Source: an uncultured Olegusella sp.
GTDB lineage: Bacteria > Actinomycetota > Coriobacteriia > Coriobacteriales > Atopobiaceae
Assembly: GCF_947253395.1 (NCBI RefSeq)
Contig: NZ_CAMXYY010000001.1
Coordinates: forward strand, 18,207-82,206
Direction of reading: 5' to 3'
Length of the DNA: 64,000 bases
Position 1 is the stretch's first letter; each line of letters opens with the position of its first letter. Both the position numbers and the translations under genes were made by a program. Below are positions 44,997-52,914 of this stretch, piece after piece. The notes beneath the pieces were generated by a model. That model did no database searches and was not told the origin of the DNA. It saw nothing but the letters and a program-made list of their open reading frames with translations.

Positions 44997-45794
44997 ATGG
45001 TTGGTGCTAATGATGAGCATATTCTTGAGACGCCAATTGGACGCATGAATCCGATTACCAAGGCAGGTGTTGCGCTGTTTGTAGGGCTAACAGCCTTGAT
45101 CCTTCCAATTCCTTGGCTGGGCTTTGTCTTTACTGCCTTATATTTCATTGTTGCTGCAAAGGGCAATATTTTGAGACCTTTTACTAAGATTATCTTTTCG
45201 TTTGGTATCCCCATCACACTCATGTTGCTTTTTATTCAAGGGTTTTATAGTCCTCTCAACCAGACGTATATCCTCGACTGCGGGTTTGCAAAACTTGGGC
45301 TTGAGGGTGTTTTGAATATGCTCCATATCGTTGGCACCCTTCTTACATTTCTTGCAGGTCTTTATATTTTGAATCAAACAACCTATATCGGAAGACTGGT
45401 TGCTGCTCTGAACGATATTGGTATGTCCCCTAAAGCTGGCTATTTAACACTTGCGACCCTAAATGTTGTGCCTCAAATGCATCGTCGCATGCACGGTATT
45501 CGTGAAGCACAGAGTGCTCGTGGATTAAGCACAGGAGGATCTGCCCTGGAGCGTTTTAAGGCATTTATTCCACTATTGGGGCCAGTTGTCCTTTCTTCAT
45601 TGACGGATGCTCAGGAACGTGGAATGACTCTTGAGACGCATGGATTTGGCTTAAAAGAAAACAAACACACCAGTCTCGTTACTAACACAAACACACCCAC
45701 AGATAAGGCAATCCTTTTTGGTGCAGTAGCTATGTTTGTTGTGGCAGTTGTGCTGGCAGTGCTCAATGGTGTTGGAATCATAGCGATTGGTTAG
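44997..45794 (+). CDS. ECF transporter transmembrane component EcfT
   Basis: 265 residues with about five transmembrane helices and the two EcfT coupling motifs that contact the ATPases: REAQSARGLS near residue 176 and DAQERGMTLE near 208. The start is the ATG at 44997 after AGAGGTG. A dedicated T component encoded next to its own S and A subunits makes this a group I ECF transporter rather than one sharing a global module. It follows a terminator-like hairpin after the S gene. Confidence 0.9.
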   Translation: MVGANDEHILETPIGRMNPITKAGVALFVGLTALILPIPWLGFVFTALYFIVAAKGNILRPFTKIIFSFGIPITLMLLFIQGFYSPLNQTYILDCGFAKLGLEGVLNMLHIVGTLLTFLAGLYILNQTTYIGRLVAALNDIGMSPKAGYLTLATLNVVPQMHRRMHGIREAQSARGLSTGGSALERFKAFIPLLGPVVLSSLTDAQERGMTLETHGFGLKENKHTSLVTNTNTPTDKAILFGAVAMFVVAVVLAVLNGVGIIAIG

Positions 45795-45800
45795 GTAAAT

Positions 45801-46655
45801 ATGGTAGAGGAAGTGATTCGCGTCGAAGACTTTTCGTTCAAGTACCGCCAGACAAAAAAATATGCACTTAAGCACCTTGATTTTGCTATTAAAAAGGGCG
45901 AGTTTGTCTGTGTCATTGGTCAGAACGGATCAGGAAAGTCGACGCTTGCAAGTGCGCTGGTGGGGCTTGTTCCGCAGTATTTTGTAGGTAATTTGCACGG
46001 ACGCATCCTTATCGAGGGGCATAATACACAGCAGACTTCAATTTCTGAACTTTCAACAATGATTGGTCTTGTATTTCAGAATCCTTTCAACCAGCTTTCA
46101 TACACTGCAGGCACCGTGGCAGAAGAGCTTGCATATGGGCTTTGCAATCATGGAGTGCCTCGCGAGGAGATGGTTGAGCGTGTTGATCGAATCGCAAGGG
46201 TAATGCGCATAGATCACATTATTGATAAGAACCCACTGGAACTTTCAGGGGGGCAGGTGCAGCGCGTTGCACTTGGATCTTCCCTCATTATGGAGCCCGA
46301 AATTGTGGTATTAGACGAATGCACTACCCAGCTTGATCCTATGGGTAGTGAGGAGATTTTTGACATTGTCAAAAATCTTAATGCAGATGGTATGACAGTG
46401 GTCATGGCAGACCACGACATGGAAAGGGTGGCACGTTGTGCCGATCGCGTAATCGTACTCGATCGCGGTGAGATTGTTGCACAAGGCACTCCCGACGAGG
46501 TGTTTTCTCAGCCTAATCTTTGTGAACACGGCGTAGAACCTCCTGATTTCCTCAAAATTGCACTCGCACTGAAAGAAGTAGGCGTAAAGGTTGATCGTCT
46601 GCCAGTAACTGAAGAGTCGACTGTTGAATTGGTAAAGGAGGCGATTCACTCATGA
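45801..46655 (+). CDS. ECF transporter ATPase A1
   Basis: 284-residue ABC ATPase with Walker A GQNGSGKSTLA, Q-loop FQNPFNQLSY, intact signature ELSGGQVQRVA and Walker B VVLDECTTQLD, where Cys replaces the usual Pro of DEPT. The switch His is in ADHDMERV. A C-terminal extension of ECF A type is present. It lies 6 bp after EcfT and overlaps the second ATPase by four bases (ATGA). It hydrolyses ATP together with A2. Confidence 0.93.
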   Translation: MVEEVIRVEDFSFKYRQTKKYALKHLDFAIKKGEFVCVIGQNGSGKSTLASALVGLVPQYFVGNLHGRILIEGHNTQQTSISELSTMIGLVFQNPFNQLSYTAGTVAEELAYGLCNHGVPREEMVERVDRIARVMRIDHIIDKNPLELSGGQVQRVALGSSLIMEPEIVVLDECTTQLDPMGSEEIFDIVKNLNADGMTVVMADHDMERVARCADRVIVLDRGEIVAQGTPDEVFSQPNLCEHGVEPPDFLKIALALKEVGVKVDRLPVTEESTVELVKEAIHS

Positions 46656-47461
46656 AAATAGAAATCCAAAATCTTGAGCATATATACCCTACGGGTGAAA
46701 AGGCACTCGATGGGGTCTCTTTTACCTTGGATAACAATGAGCGTGTAGCAATCATTGGACAAAATGGAGCTGGTAAAACAACTATTGTTAAGCACTTCAA
46801 TGGAATTTTGCGCCCAACGGCAGGTAAAGTTCTGCTTGATGGCGTTGATATTGAGGCCAAGAGTACACCAGAATGGGCTGCTCGTGTGGGTTACGTCTAT
46901 CAAAACCCCGACGATCAACTCTTTTTGGATAGCGTAAGAGACGAGTTTCAGTTTGGTGCCAAGCAGATTGGAATGCGAACTGAACGCATTGAGCAGCTTC
47001 TGGTAGAAGTAGCTGAACTTGTTGGTCTATCTGACAAGCTTGATGTGAATCCATTTGACCTTACGCAGACTGAAAAAAAGTTTTGTGCGATTGGCTCGAT
47101 TGTCATGATGGATCCCGAGGTTCTCATTTTTGACGAACCTACGATGGGTCAGGATGTGGTGGGCAACGATCGCCTCGCTCATATCATTGAAGTTCTCCAC
47201 AACCAAGGGAAAATGTGCGTGACCATTTCCCATGATATGAAATTTGTAGTTCGCTGTTTTGATCGTGTCATTGTGATGTGTCATGGACACAAGCTTCTTG
47301 ATGGGCCGACACGCGAAGTATTTAGTCAGGTCGACACATTAAAAGAATCTTTTGTTGTTCCCCCTCCCATTACACGTATTGGACAAGCTTTGGGCTTTAA
47401 AAAGACCGTGCTGACGCTTGATGAACTGGTAGAAGAGTTTCGTAAGGAAAGGGCAAAATAA
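46652..47461 (+). CDS. ECF transporter ATPase A2 with degenerate signature
   Basis: 269-residue ABC ATPase with Walker A GQNGAGKTT, Q-loop YQNPDDQLFLDSV, Walker B VLIFDEPTMGQD and switch His in ISHDMKF. The ABC signature is not LSGGQ: the matching segment reads FDLTQTEKKFCAIGS. In the A1-A2 dimer this site faces the A1 Walker A, so one of the two ATP sites is probably catalytically weak. The start overlaps the A1 stop. The TrpF-like gene follows 1 bp later. Confidence 0.92.
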   Translation: MKIEIQNLEHIYPTGEKALDGVSFTLDNNERVAIIGQNGAGKTTIVKHFNGILRPTAGKVLLDGVDIEAKSTPEWAARVGYVYQNPDDQLFLDSVRDEFQFGAKQIGMRTERIEQLLVEVAELVGLSDKLDVNPFDLTQTEKKFCAIGSIVMMDPEVLIFDEPTMGQDVVGNDRLAHIIEVLHNQGKMCVTISHDMKFVVRCFDRVIVMCHGHKLLDGPTREVFSQVDTLKESFVVPPPITRIGQALGFKKTVLTLDELVEEFRKERAK

Positions 47462-47462
47462 C

Positions 47463-48167
47463 ATGGCTGATGTAAAAATTCAAATCTACGGCATTCGTAC
47501 TGTTGGCGATGCAAATATGGTTATTAATGCTGGCTGTCATCACATTGGCGTTTCATATGGAAAGATACTAAGAACTCCAGGACAGCTGACCTGCGAAGCT
47601 GCAAAAACGATTTTTGAGGGTGTTGTTCCCGAGGCGGTAAAAGTGGGACTTACTGTTGCCACGGATTTGGATGAAATCAGCGAAAATCTTCATGAAGTTG
47701 AGCCTGAGGTATTCCATCTCTCTGGCGATATTGACGGCATTAGTCCCGATCAGGTTGCTGAGCTGCGCCGTCGTTTTCCAAACTTAAAGATTATGCAAGC
47801 AATTCCCGTTCTTGCAGGGGTGCCTCTGAAAGATCAAAAGGTGCTTGAATATGTGCGAGATTATGAGGCTGTCGCAGACTATTTTTTAATTGATACCAAA
47901 GCGCCTTCTGCAGGAGATATTGGCGCTACAGGCTTAACGCATGATCAAGCCATCGACAAAGCAATTGTTGAATCCACCGATGTTCCGTGCATTATTGCTG
48001 GTGGATTAACCCCAGAAAATGTAGCAGAAGCTATTCATGTGGCGCATCCATATGGTGTCGATTCATTTAGTTGGACAAACTATACCGATGGAAGGACAAA
48101 CCCTGACGGTGGTTGCAAGGATCCTGCAAAGATAGAAGCATTTGTCCGGGCGGTACAAAATGCCTAG
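47463..48167 (+). CDS. TrpF-like TIM-barrel protein of unknown reaction
   Basis: 234 residues resembling phosphoribosylanthranilate isomerase: VKIQIYGIRTVGDANMVI at the N-terminus, ADYFLIDTKAPSAGDIGATG in the middle and PCIIAGGLTPENV with a phosphate-binding turn near 180. True TrpF has KxCGI(T/R) with a catalytic Cys at the position that is Tyr here (IQIYGIRT); the general-acid Asp (LIDT) is kept. No other tryptophan gene is nearby. TrpF catalyses an Amadori rearrangement of a ribosylamine phosphate, so a related pentose isomerisation is possible. It overlaps the following kinase by eight bases. Confidence 0.8.
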   Translation: MADVKIQIYGIRTVGDANMVINAGCHHIGVSYGKILRTPGQLTCEAAKTIFEGVVPEAVKVGLTVATDLDEISENLHEVEPEVFHLSGDIDGISPDQVAELRRRFPNLKIMQAIPVLAGVPLKDQKVLEYVRDYEAVADYFLIDTKAPSAGDIGATGLTHDQAIDKAIVESTDVPCIIAGGLTPENVAEAIHVAHPYGVDSFSWTNYTDGRTNPDGGCKDPAKIEAFVRAVQNA

Positions 48168-49128
48168 ACATGGTGAAGTCATTGTCATTGGTGATGCGAA
48201 CGTGGACATTATTGTGCATTATCCGAGCTTCAAAAATGAGGATCGTACACTGGTTGAATTTCGCAATCCCGTTATGGTTGGTGGTGGCACCGCATCAAAT
48301 ACGGCTCATGCTTTGGGTGTGTTAGGGGTTCACTGTACATTTGTGGGCACCGTTGGAGACGATTCATATGGTCGTTTTGCTCTAGCGGATTTAGCAGAAG
48401 CGGGCGTAGATGTTTCACTGCTTTCGGTCCGTAGTGACCTCAATACAGTTGGTGTGTTCGCTTTTGTGGATGAGCGAGGCGAACGATACCTATGGGGTTG
48501 GCCTCGAGAAAACCAGTCATTCAAGGTGATTGATGAATCTGAGGAGCTCTTTAGGCGTGCACGTAATGCTGCGTGGGTCCACTCTTCAGGAATGTCGCTT
48601 GTATATGATACGAGTGCACGCTCCACAATTACTAGAGTTTTCAAGGAAGCATATGCTGCTGGCGTCCCTACGTCGTTTGATCTCAATTTGCGCGTAGATG
48701 ATGGTGTGCTTGATCCCGACTATTCAGCTGCCTTGCAGGAAATATTGCCCTTTGTGACACATTTATTAGGATCTGGTCCTGATGAATACACCTATCTTGG
48801 GGATGGGTCTTGGAAAGATAATGCCCGCGCTCTTTCCAATCAAAATAGAACGGTTATCGCTCGTGATGGAAGCCGTGGATGCATGGCTTTTACGGATGCT
48901 CAGTGTCTAGAGCTACCCGCCTTTAAGGTAGTGGTTGAAGATACGGTCGGGGCAGGGGATGACTATAACGCAGGCTATATCTACGCTATGCTTTCTGGCC
49001 ATTCGCTTGCAGAAGCCTTGCAATATGGCAATGCTGTTTCAGGTTTTGCTGTAGCCCATAAAGGTGCGCGCACTACGCCCAATACGAGGGAGCTTGAGGA
49101 ATTTATCAAGACCCATTCATCTCTATAA
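48160..49128 (+). CDS. PfkB-family carbohydrate kinase
   Basis: 322 residues. The N-terminal VIVIGDANVDIIVHYPSF and VMVGGGTASNTAHALGVLG are the substrate-binding part; EDTVGAGDDYNAGYIYAML is the catalytic GAGD signature near 265. It lacks the GGKGAN of ribokinases, so a nucleoside or another sugar is possible. The start is the ATG at 48160 overlapping the TrpF-like stop; a frame start at 48142 lies inside that gene without support. It is followed by the nucleoside hydrolase 15 bp later. Confidence 0.88.
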   Translation: MPRHGEVIVIGDANVDIIVHYPSFKNEDRTLVEFRNPVMVGGGTASNTAHALGVLGVHCTFVGTVGDDSYGRFALADLAEAGVDVSLLSVRSDLNTVGVFAFVDERGERYLWGWPRENQSFKVIDESEELFRRARNAAWVHSSGMSLVYDTSARSTITRVFKEAYAAGVPTSFDLNLRVDDGVLDPDYSAALQEILPFVTHLLGSGPDEYTYLGDGSWKDNARALSNQNRTVIARDGSRGCMAFTDAQCLELPAFKVVVEDTVGAGDDYNAGYIYAMLSGHSLAEALQYGNAVSGFAVAHKGARTTPNTRELEEFIKTHSSL

Positions 49129-49143
49129 AAGAAGGAAATTCTC

Positions 49144-50124
49144 ATGGATAAAAAGAAGGTCATTCTCGATTGTGATCCAGGGCATGATGATGCATTTGCC
49201 ATTATGCTTGCAGTTCAACATCTTGACGTGCTGGGAATCACCACTATTGGAGGAAACAGCCCGCTTGCAAACGTTACACGCAACGCGCTCGTAGTACTTG
49301 AGATGATTGATGCTGCAGATAAAATTGGTGTTTACCCTGGTCATTCATGTCCCATGGTTGCACCCCTTGTTACAGCACCCAACTTCCATGGTGAAAGCGG
49401 ATTGGACGGTCCTGTTGTTGATGAACCCGTTCATAAGGCTCAAGAAAAACATGCAGTTGACTTCATAGTCGATACCGTTATGTCAACTGACGATGTTACG
49501 CTTATCGCCACTGGTCCTTTAACAAATATTGCATCAGCAATCAATCGAGAGCCGCGTATTGTAGAGAGAGCCAAAGAGATTTGCATAATGGGTGGTTCGG
49601 TGACTTTTGGTAACTGGACTTCAGCATCAGAATTTAATATTTTTGTTGATCCAGAAGCGGCTGCTCGAGTTTTTGAAAGTGGTATTCACGTAAAAATGAC
49701 GGGCCTCAATCTTACTCGTCAATGTGGATTTACGCCCGAGACCGTGAAACGTTTCCGTTCCATAGGGACAAAGGCAGCAGCGTTTGCTGCGGACTTAACG
49801 GATTTCTTCATCAGTTCTAACTTGCGTGAGAACGAGCCTGCACTTGCATGTATGCATGACGCCTGTGCTGTTGCTTGGGAGATAGAACCCTCTTTAATTA
49901 AATCTGCGCCCATGCATATAGATATCGAACTCAATGGTAAATATACCCGCGGCATGACGGTTTGTGATTACCGGCATCTAAGAGGCGTCAACCCTACTGT
50001 TGATCTCGAACGTGATGCTCAGATGGCGTTTCGTGGTGAAAAACCCAATGCAGAAGGCGCTCTCGAGCTCGACTACAACGCCTATCTCGAGTTAGTTTGC
50101 TCCACTTTAGCAAAGTATCGATAA
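49144..50124 (+). CDS. Inosine/uridine-preferring nucleoside hydrolase
   Basis: 326-residue nucleoside N-ribohydrolase splitting nucleosides into base and ribose. The Ca2+-binding motif ILDCDPGHDDAFA is at residues 7-19. Further family blocks are GNSPLANVTRNAL, LIATGPLTNIA, IMGGSV and a C-terminal CMHDACAVAW with Asp. AGAAGGAAA precedes the ATG. Its products feed the ribokinases in the cluster and the hypoxanthine phosphoribosyltransferase at 25.2 kb. It is the gene that best defines the cluster's substrate. Confidence 0.94.
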   Translation: MDKKKVILDCDPGHDDAFAIMLAVQHLDVLGITTIGGNSPLANVTRNALVVLEMIDAADKIGVYPGHSCPMVAPLVTAPNFHGESGLDGPVVDEPVHKAQEKHAVDFIVDTVMSTDDVTLIATGPLTNIASAINREPRIVERAKEICIMGGSVTFGNWTSASEFNIFVDPEAAARVFESGIHVKMTGLNLTRQCGFTPETVKRFRSIGTKAAAFAADLTDFFISSNLRENEPALACMHDACAVAWEIEPSLIKSAPMHIDIELNGKYTRGMTVCDYRHLRGVNPTVDLERDAQMAFRGEKPNAEGALELDYNAYLELVCSTLAKYR

Positions 50125-50146
50125 GCATATTTAGAAAGTAAGATAT

Positions 50147-50815
50147 ATGGGCTATGGTCTAGTGCTGTGGGACTTCGATGGAACACTGGCAGACACCAGT
50201 AAAGATGTATGGGTCTCTTTGCGGTATGCAGCTGCACGTTGTAACTCCGCTTTTGCGGCAAGCTTTGAAGCGAACGGCGCTAACCTAGCCCTGCCAGTGT
50301 CGGAAATTTTCTTGCATCTTGATCCGCAACCACCTTTTTTTCTGTGCGAGTGCTTCGAAAGAGATGTGAGCGACCACTATAGACGCCTTAATGATTTTGA
50401 ACACACAAACCTTTATCCAGGAATTGAAGAACTGATTGATTCGCTACGCCATCTAGGCGTGAAACAGGCGGTAATTACAAACAAACCTCTTCCTGCGCTT
50501 AAGCGAATTCTCATAAAGAAAAAGTGGGCGCGACTGTTTGATGGCTTTAGCAGCACCGATGAGGGAAATGGGGTTGTACACTCCAAAGCGGAATTGATTC
50601 AGTCTTTTATGGATGACTGGCCCTGCTTAAGGCCAGTTTATGTTGGGGATAGTTGGAGCGATATCGCTGCAGCTCACGAGTGTGAGATCGACTGTATCGG
50701 AGTCACTTATGGTGATGGGGATGTTAATAAACTCAGACAGCAAGCGCCTACTTTTTTAGCAGATGACATTAAGCAGATTGAAAGTCATTTGATGGGAGCG
50801 AAAAATGATTGCTGA
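50147..50815 (+). CDS. HAD-IA phosphatase (phosphoglycolate-phosphatase-like)
   Basis: 222 residues. Motif I LWDFDGTLADTSKDVW, motif II AVITNKPLP, motif III Lys in VHSKAELIQ, motif IV YVGDSWSDIAAAHE. It has the helical cap of Gph/PGMB types. In this operon it may remove phosphate from a pentose or sugar-alcohol phosphate. The ATG at 50147 has AGAAAGTAAG upstream. It overlaps the iron alcohol dehydrogenase gene by 11 bp, so the two proteins are made together, suggesting consecutive steps. Confidence 0.86.
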   Translation: MGYGLVLWDFDGTLADTSKDVWVSLRYAAARCNSAFAASFEANGANLALPVSEIFLHLDPQPPFFLCECFERDVSDHYRRLNDFEHTNLYPGIEELIDSLRHLGVKQAVITNKPLPALKRILIKKKWARLFDGFSSTDEGNGVVHSKAELIQSFMDDWPCLRPVYVGDSWSDIAAAHECEIDCIGVTYGDGDVNKLRQQAPTFLADDIKQIESHLMGAKNDC

Positions 50816-51995
50816 TTTCAGCATATGTATAGGTACGAAGTTTATTTTTGGGCATAATGCGACGGATAAGCTTGGAGATGAACTCGCAGTTCTAGGTGTA
50901 CATAAAGTACTCGTACATCATGACGGTGGCAGCTACCTAGAAGAAAGCAATTTGCTCAATACGGTCAGAACCAGTCTCTTGCATGCAGGAATTAGTTGGG
51001 TTGAACTTGGTGGCGTACAGCCCAATCCTCGACTTAATCTTGTAAGAAAAGGGGTGAAGATTGGACAGTCTGAACATGTAGACGCTGTAGTAGCTATTGG
51101 CGGCGGAAGTGTTATTGACTCTGCAAAAGCCATTGCTATAGGCGTACCTACAGAACATGATGTTTGGGATTTTTTTACGGGTAAATATGTTCCCAACACA
51201 ACCCTTCCCGTGGCAAGTGTTCTTACAAATCCTGCTTCTGGTAGTGAATCTAGCCAAGTTACAGTAATTAATAATTCAGATGAGCAACTCAAGCTTACAT
51301 TGAGCCTGCCCATTATTCGTCCCGCGCTTGCGTTTATGGATCCGTCACTTACGGTGTCGTTACCTTGGTTTGCAACATGTTGCGGAATAGTAGATATGTT
51401 TTCGCACATATGTGAACGCTACTTCACGCCCACCAGTGATTTTGGGGTGATAGATTGCATGGCAGAAGCCGCCCTTCGTTCTATCATCAGCAATGCAGCT
51501 CGGCTCGCAGACAACCCAAGTGATTACGATGTACGCGCAGAGCTGATGTGGACTGCAACCATAGCGCAGAATAATACGCTCGGTGTTGGGCGCGACCAAG
51601 ACTGGTCATGTCATGTTCTTGGAAACGAACTGAGCGCAATCTATGATACGCCACACGGCGCTTCGCTCTCTGTAATTATGAGTTCATGGATGCGTGAGGC
51701 GTGGCCATATAACCCTGTACGCTTTGCTCGCTTTGCTCGCGAAGTTTTCTTAGTTGATGAAGATGATGATCAAGTCGCAGTATTGGCTGGTATTAAGGCA
51801 GTTGAATTGTTCTTTCATAAGCTGGCGATGCCTACCAGTTTTGCTGAAGCCAATATCCCCTCTAACGATATTGAGCGTCTGCTTGATAACATTTCTTTCT
51901 TTGGCTCTGACCTTGCTATTGGGTCAATCGCCCGTCTTAATCGTAGTGATTGTCGCCATATTTTCTATATGGCCGCTGGTTTATTGACAGAGTAG
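50805..51995 (+). CDS. Iron-containing alcohol dehydrogenase (BdhA-like)
   Basis: 396 residues. NAD(P)-binding AVVAIGGGSVIDSAKAIAIG near residue 90. The metal region has GIVDMFSHICERYF, SCHVLGNELSAIYDTPHGASLSVIM, supplying Asp/His ligands. It resembles NAD(P)H-dependent butanol/1,3-diol dehydrogenases and is distinct from the highly expressed alcohol dehydrogenase at 40.8 kb. Its place inside a nucleoside/ribose operon, overlapping a phosphatase gene, hints at reduction of a sugar-derived aldehyde rather than ethanol formation. The ATG lies just inside the preceding gene, with GGGAGCG upstream. Confidence 0.9.
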   Translation: MIADFSICIGTKFIFGHNATDKLGDELAVLGVHKVLVHHDGGSYLEESNLLNTVRTSLLHAGISWVELGGVQPNPRLNLVRKGVKIGQSEHVDAVVAIGGGSVIDSAKAIAIGVPTEHDVWDFFTGKYVPNTTLPVASVLTNPASGSESSQVTVINNSDEQLKLTLSLPIIRPALAFMDPSLTVSLPWFATCCGIVDMFSHICERYFTPTSDFGVIDCMAEAALRSIISNAARLADNPSDYDVRAELMWTATIAQNNTLGVGRDQDWSCHVLGNELSAIYDTPHGASLSVIMSSWMREAWPYNPVRFARFAREVFLVDEDDDQVAVLAGIKAVELFFHKLAMPTSFAEANIPSNDIERLLDNISFFGSDLAIGSIARLNRSDCRHIFYMAAGLLTE

Positions 51996-52004
51996 GAGTG
52001 CATT

Positions 52005-52913
52005 ATGGCAATTCTTAACTTTGGCTCTCTTAATATCGATTACACCTATGCAGTAGATCATTTCGTTACTGCAGGAGAAACCCTTGCTTCGACTAGCCTC
52101 GCTGTGAACGCAGGAGGAAAGGGCCTCAATCAATCGCTTGCGCTTGCTAAGGCAGGGGCACCAGTGAAACATGCTGGCATGGTAGGAGAAGATGGCAGGT
52201 TTTTAGTAGAGCTTCTTCAATATGGAGGAGTTAACACGGAGTTGTTGCACATTAGCGACACAGTCCGCTCAGGCAATGCCATCATTCAGACAGATCCGTC
52301 GGGTGAGAATTGTATCTTGCTTTATGGTGGAGCGAATCAAGCAATTGAAGAAGCTTATGTTGATGAAGTTCTTTCCCACATGGAACAAGGGGATTGGATT
52401 CTTTTGCAAAATGAGATTAGCTGTCTCGACTACATTATGGGCTCTGCCAGTCGTAATGGGCTGAGGCTAATTCTAAATCCTTCTCCCGTAACTCCCGAAC
52501 TACTTAGCTATGATCTCTCGGGCGTTAGTTTGCTTGTGCTAAACGAAATTGAGGCAGCCGCTATCGCGGAAGTTGATCCTGGCCTGGATCCAGTGGCCCT
52601 TGCACAAGCGATAAGGCAGCGCTTACCCCACGCAACGGTGGTCCTCACGTTAGGTCGTAAAGGGTCAATATATTTGAGTGACGATACTGAAACGTATCAA
52701 GATGCCTTTGCAGTGGATACGGTTGATACGACGGGTGCAGGGGATACGTTCACTGGATATCTTCTAGCAGGTTTAATGCGAGGGGATGCTCCTGCTCAGT
52801 CAATGCGAAATGCTGCTGCAGCATCTGCAATTGCAGTTACGAGGCAGGGTGCAGCTCCCTCGATACCTAATCGTGCTGAAGTTGAAGAATTTTTGAGGAA
52901 AGTTGCACAATAG
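52005..52913 (+). CDS. rbsK: Ribokinase
   Basis: 302 residues. Ribokinase hallmarks are NFGSLNIDYTYAVDHF, AVNAGGKGLNQSLALAKAG (GGKGxN), the ATP-site TLGRKGSIYL and DTVDTTGAGDTFTGYLLAGLM near the C-terminus. It phosphorylates ribose to ribose-5-phosphate, most likely ribose from the nucleoside hydrolase. AGGAG precedes the ATG, 9 bp after the dehydrogenase stop. It is a second ribokinase beside the domain fused to the LacI regulator. Confidence 0.9.
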   Translation: MAILNFGSLNIDYTYAVDHFVTAGETLASTSLAVNAGGKGLNQSLALAKAGAPVKHAGMVGEDGRFLVELLQYGGVNTELLHISDTVRSGNAIIQTDPSGENCILLYGGANQAIEEAYVDEVLSHMEQGDWILLQNEISCLDYIMGSASRNGLRLILNPSPVTPELLSYDLSGVSLLVLNEIEAAAIAEVDPGLDPVALAQAIRQRLPHATVVLTLGRKGSIYLSDDTETYQDAFAVDTVDTTGAGDTFTGYLLAGLMRGDAPAQSMRNAAAASAIAVTRQGAAPSIPNRAEVEEFLRKVAQ

Positions 52914-52914
52914 C

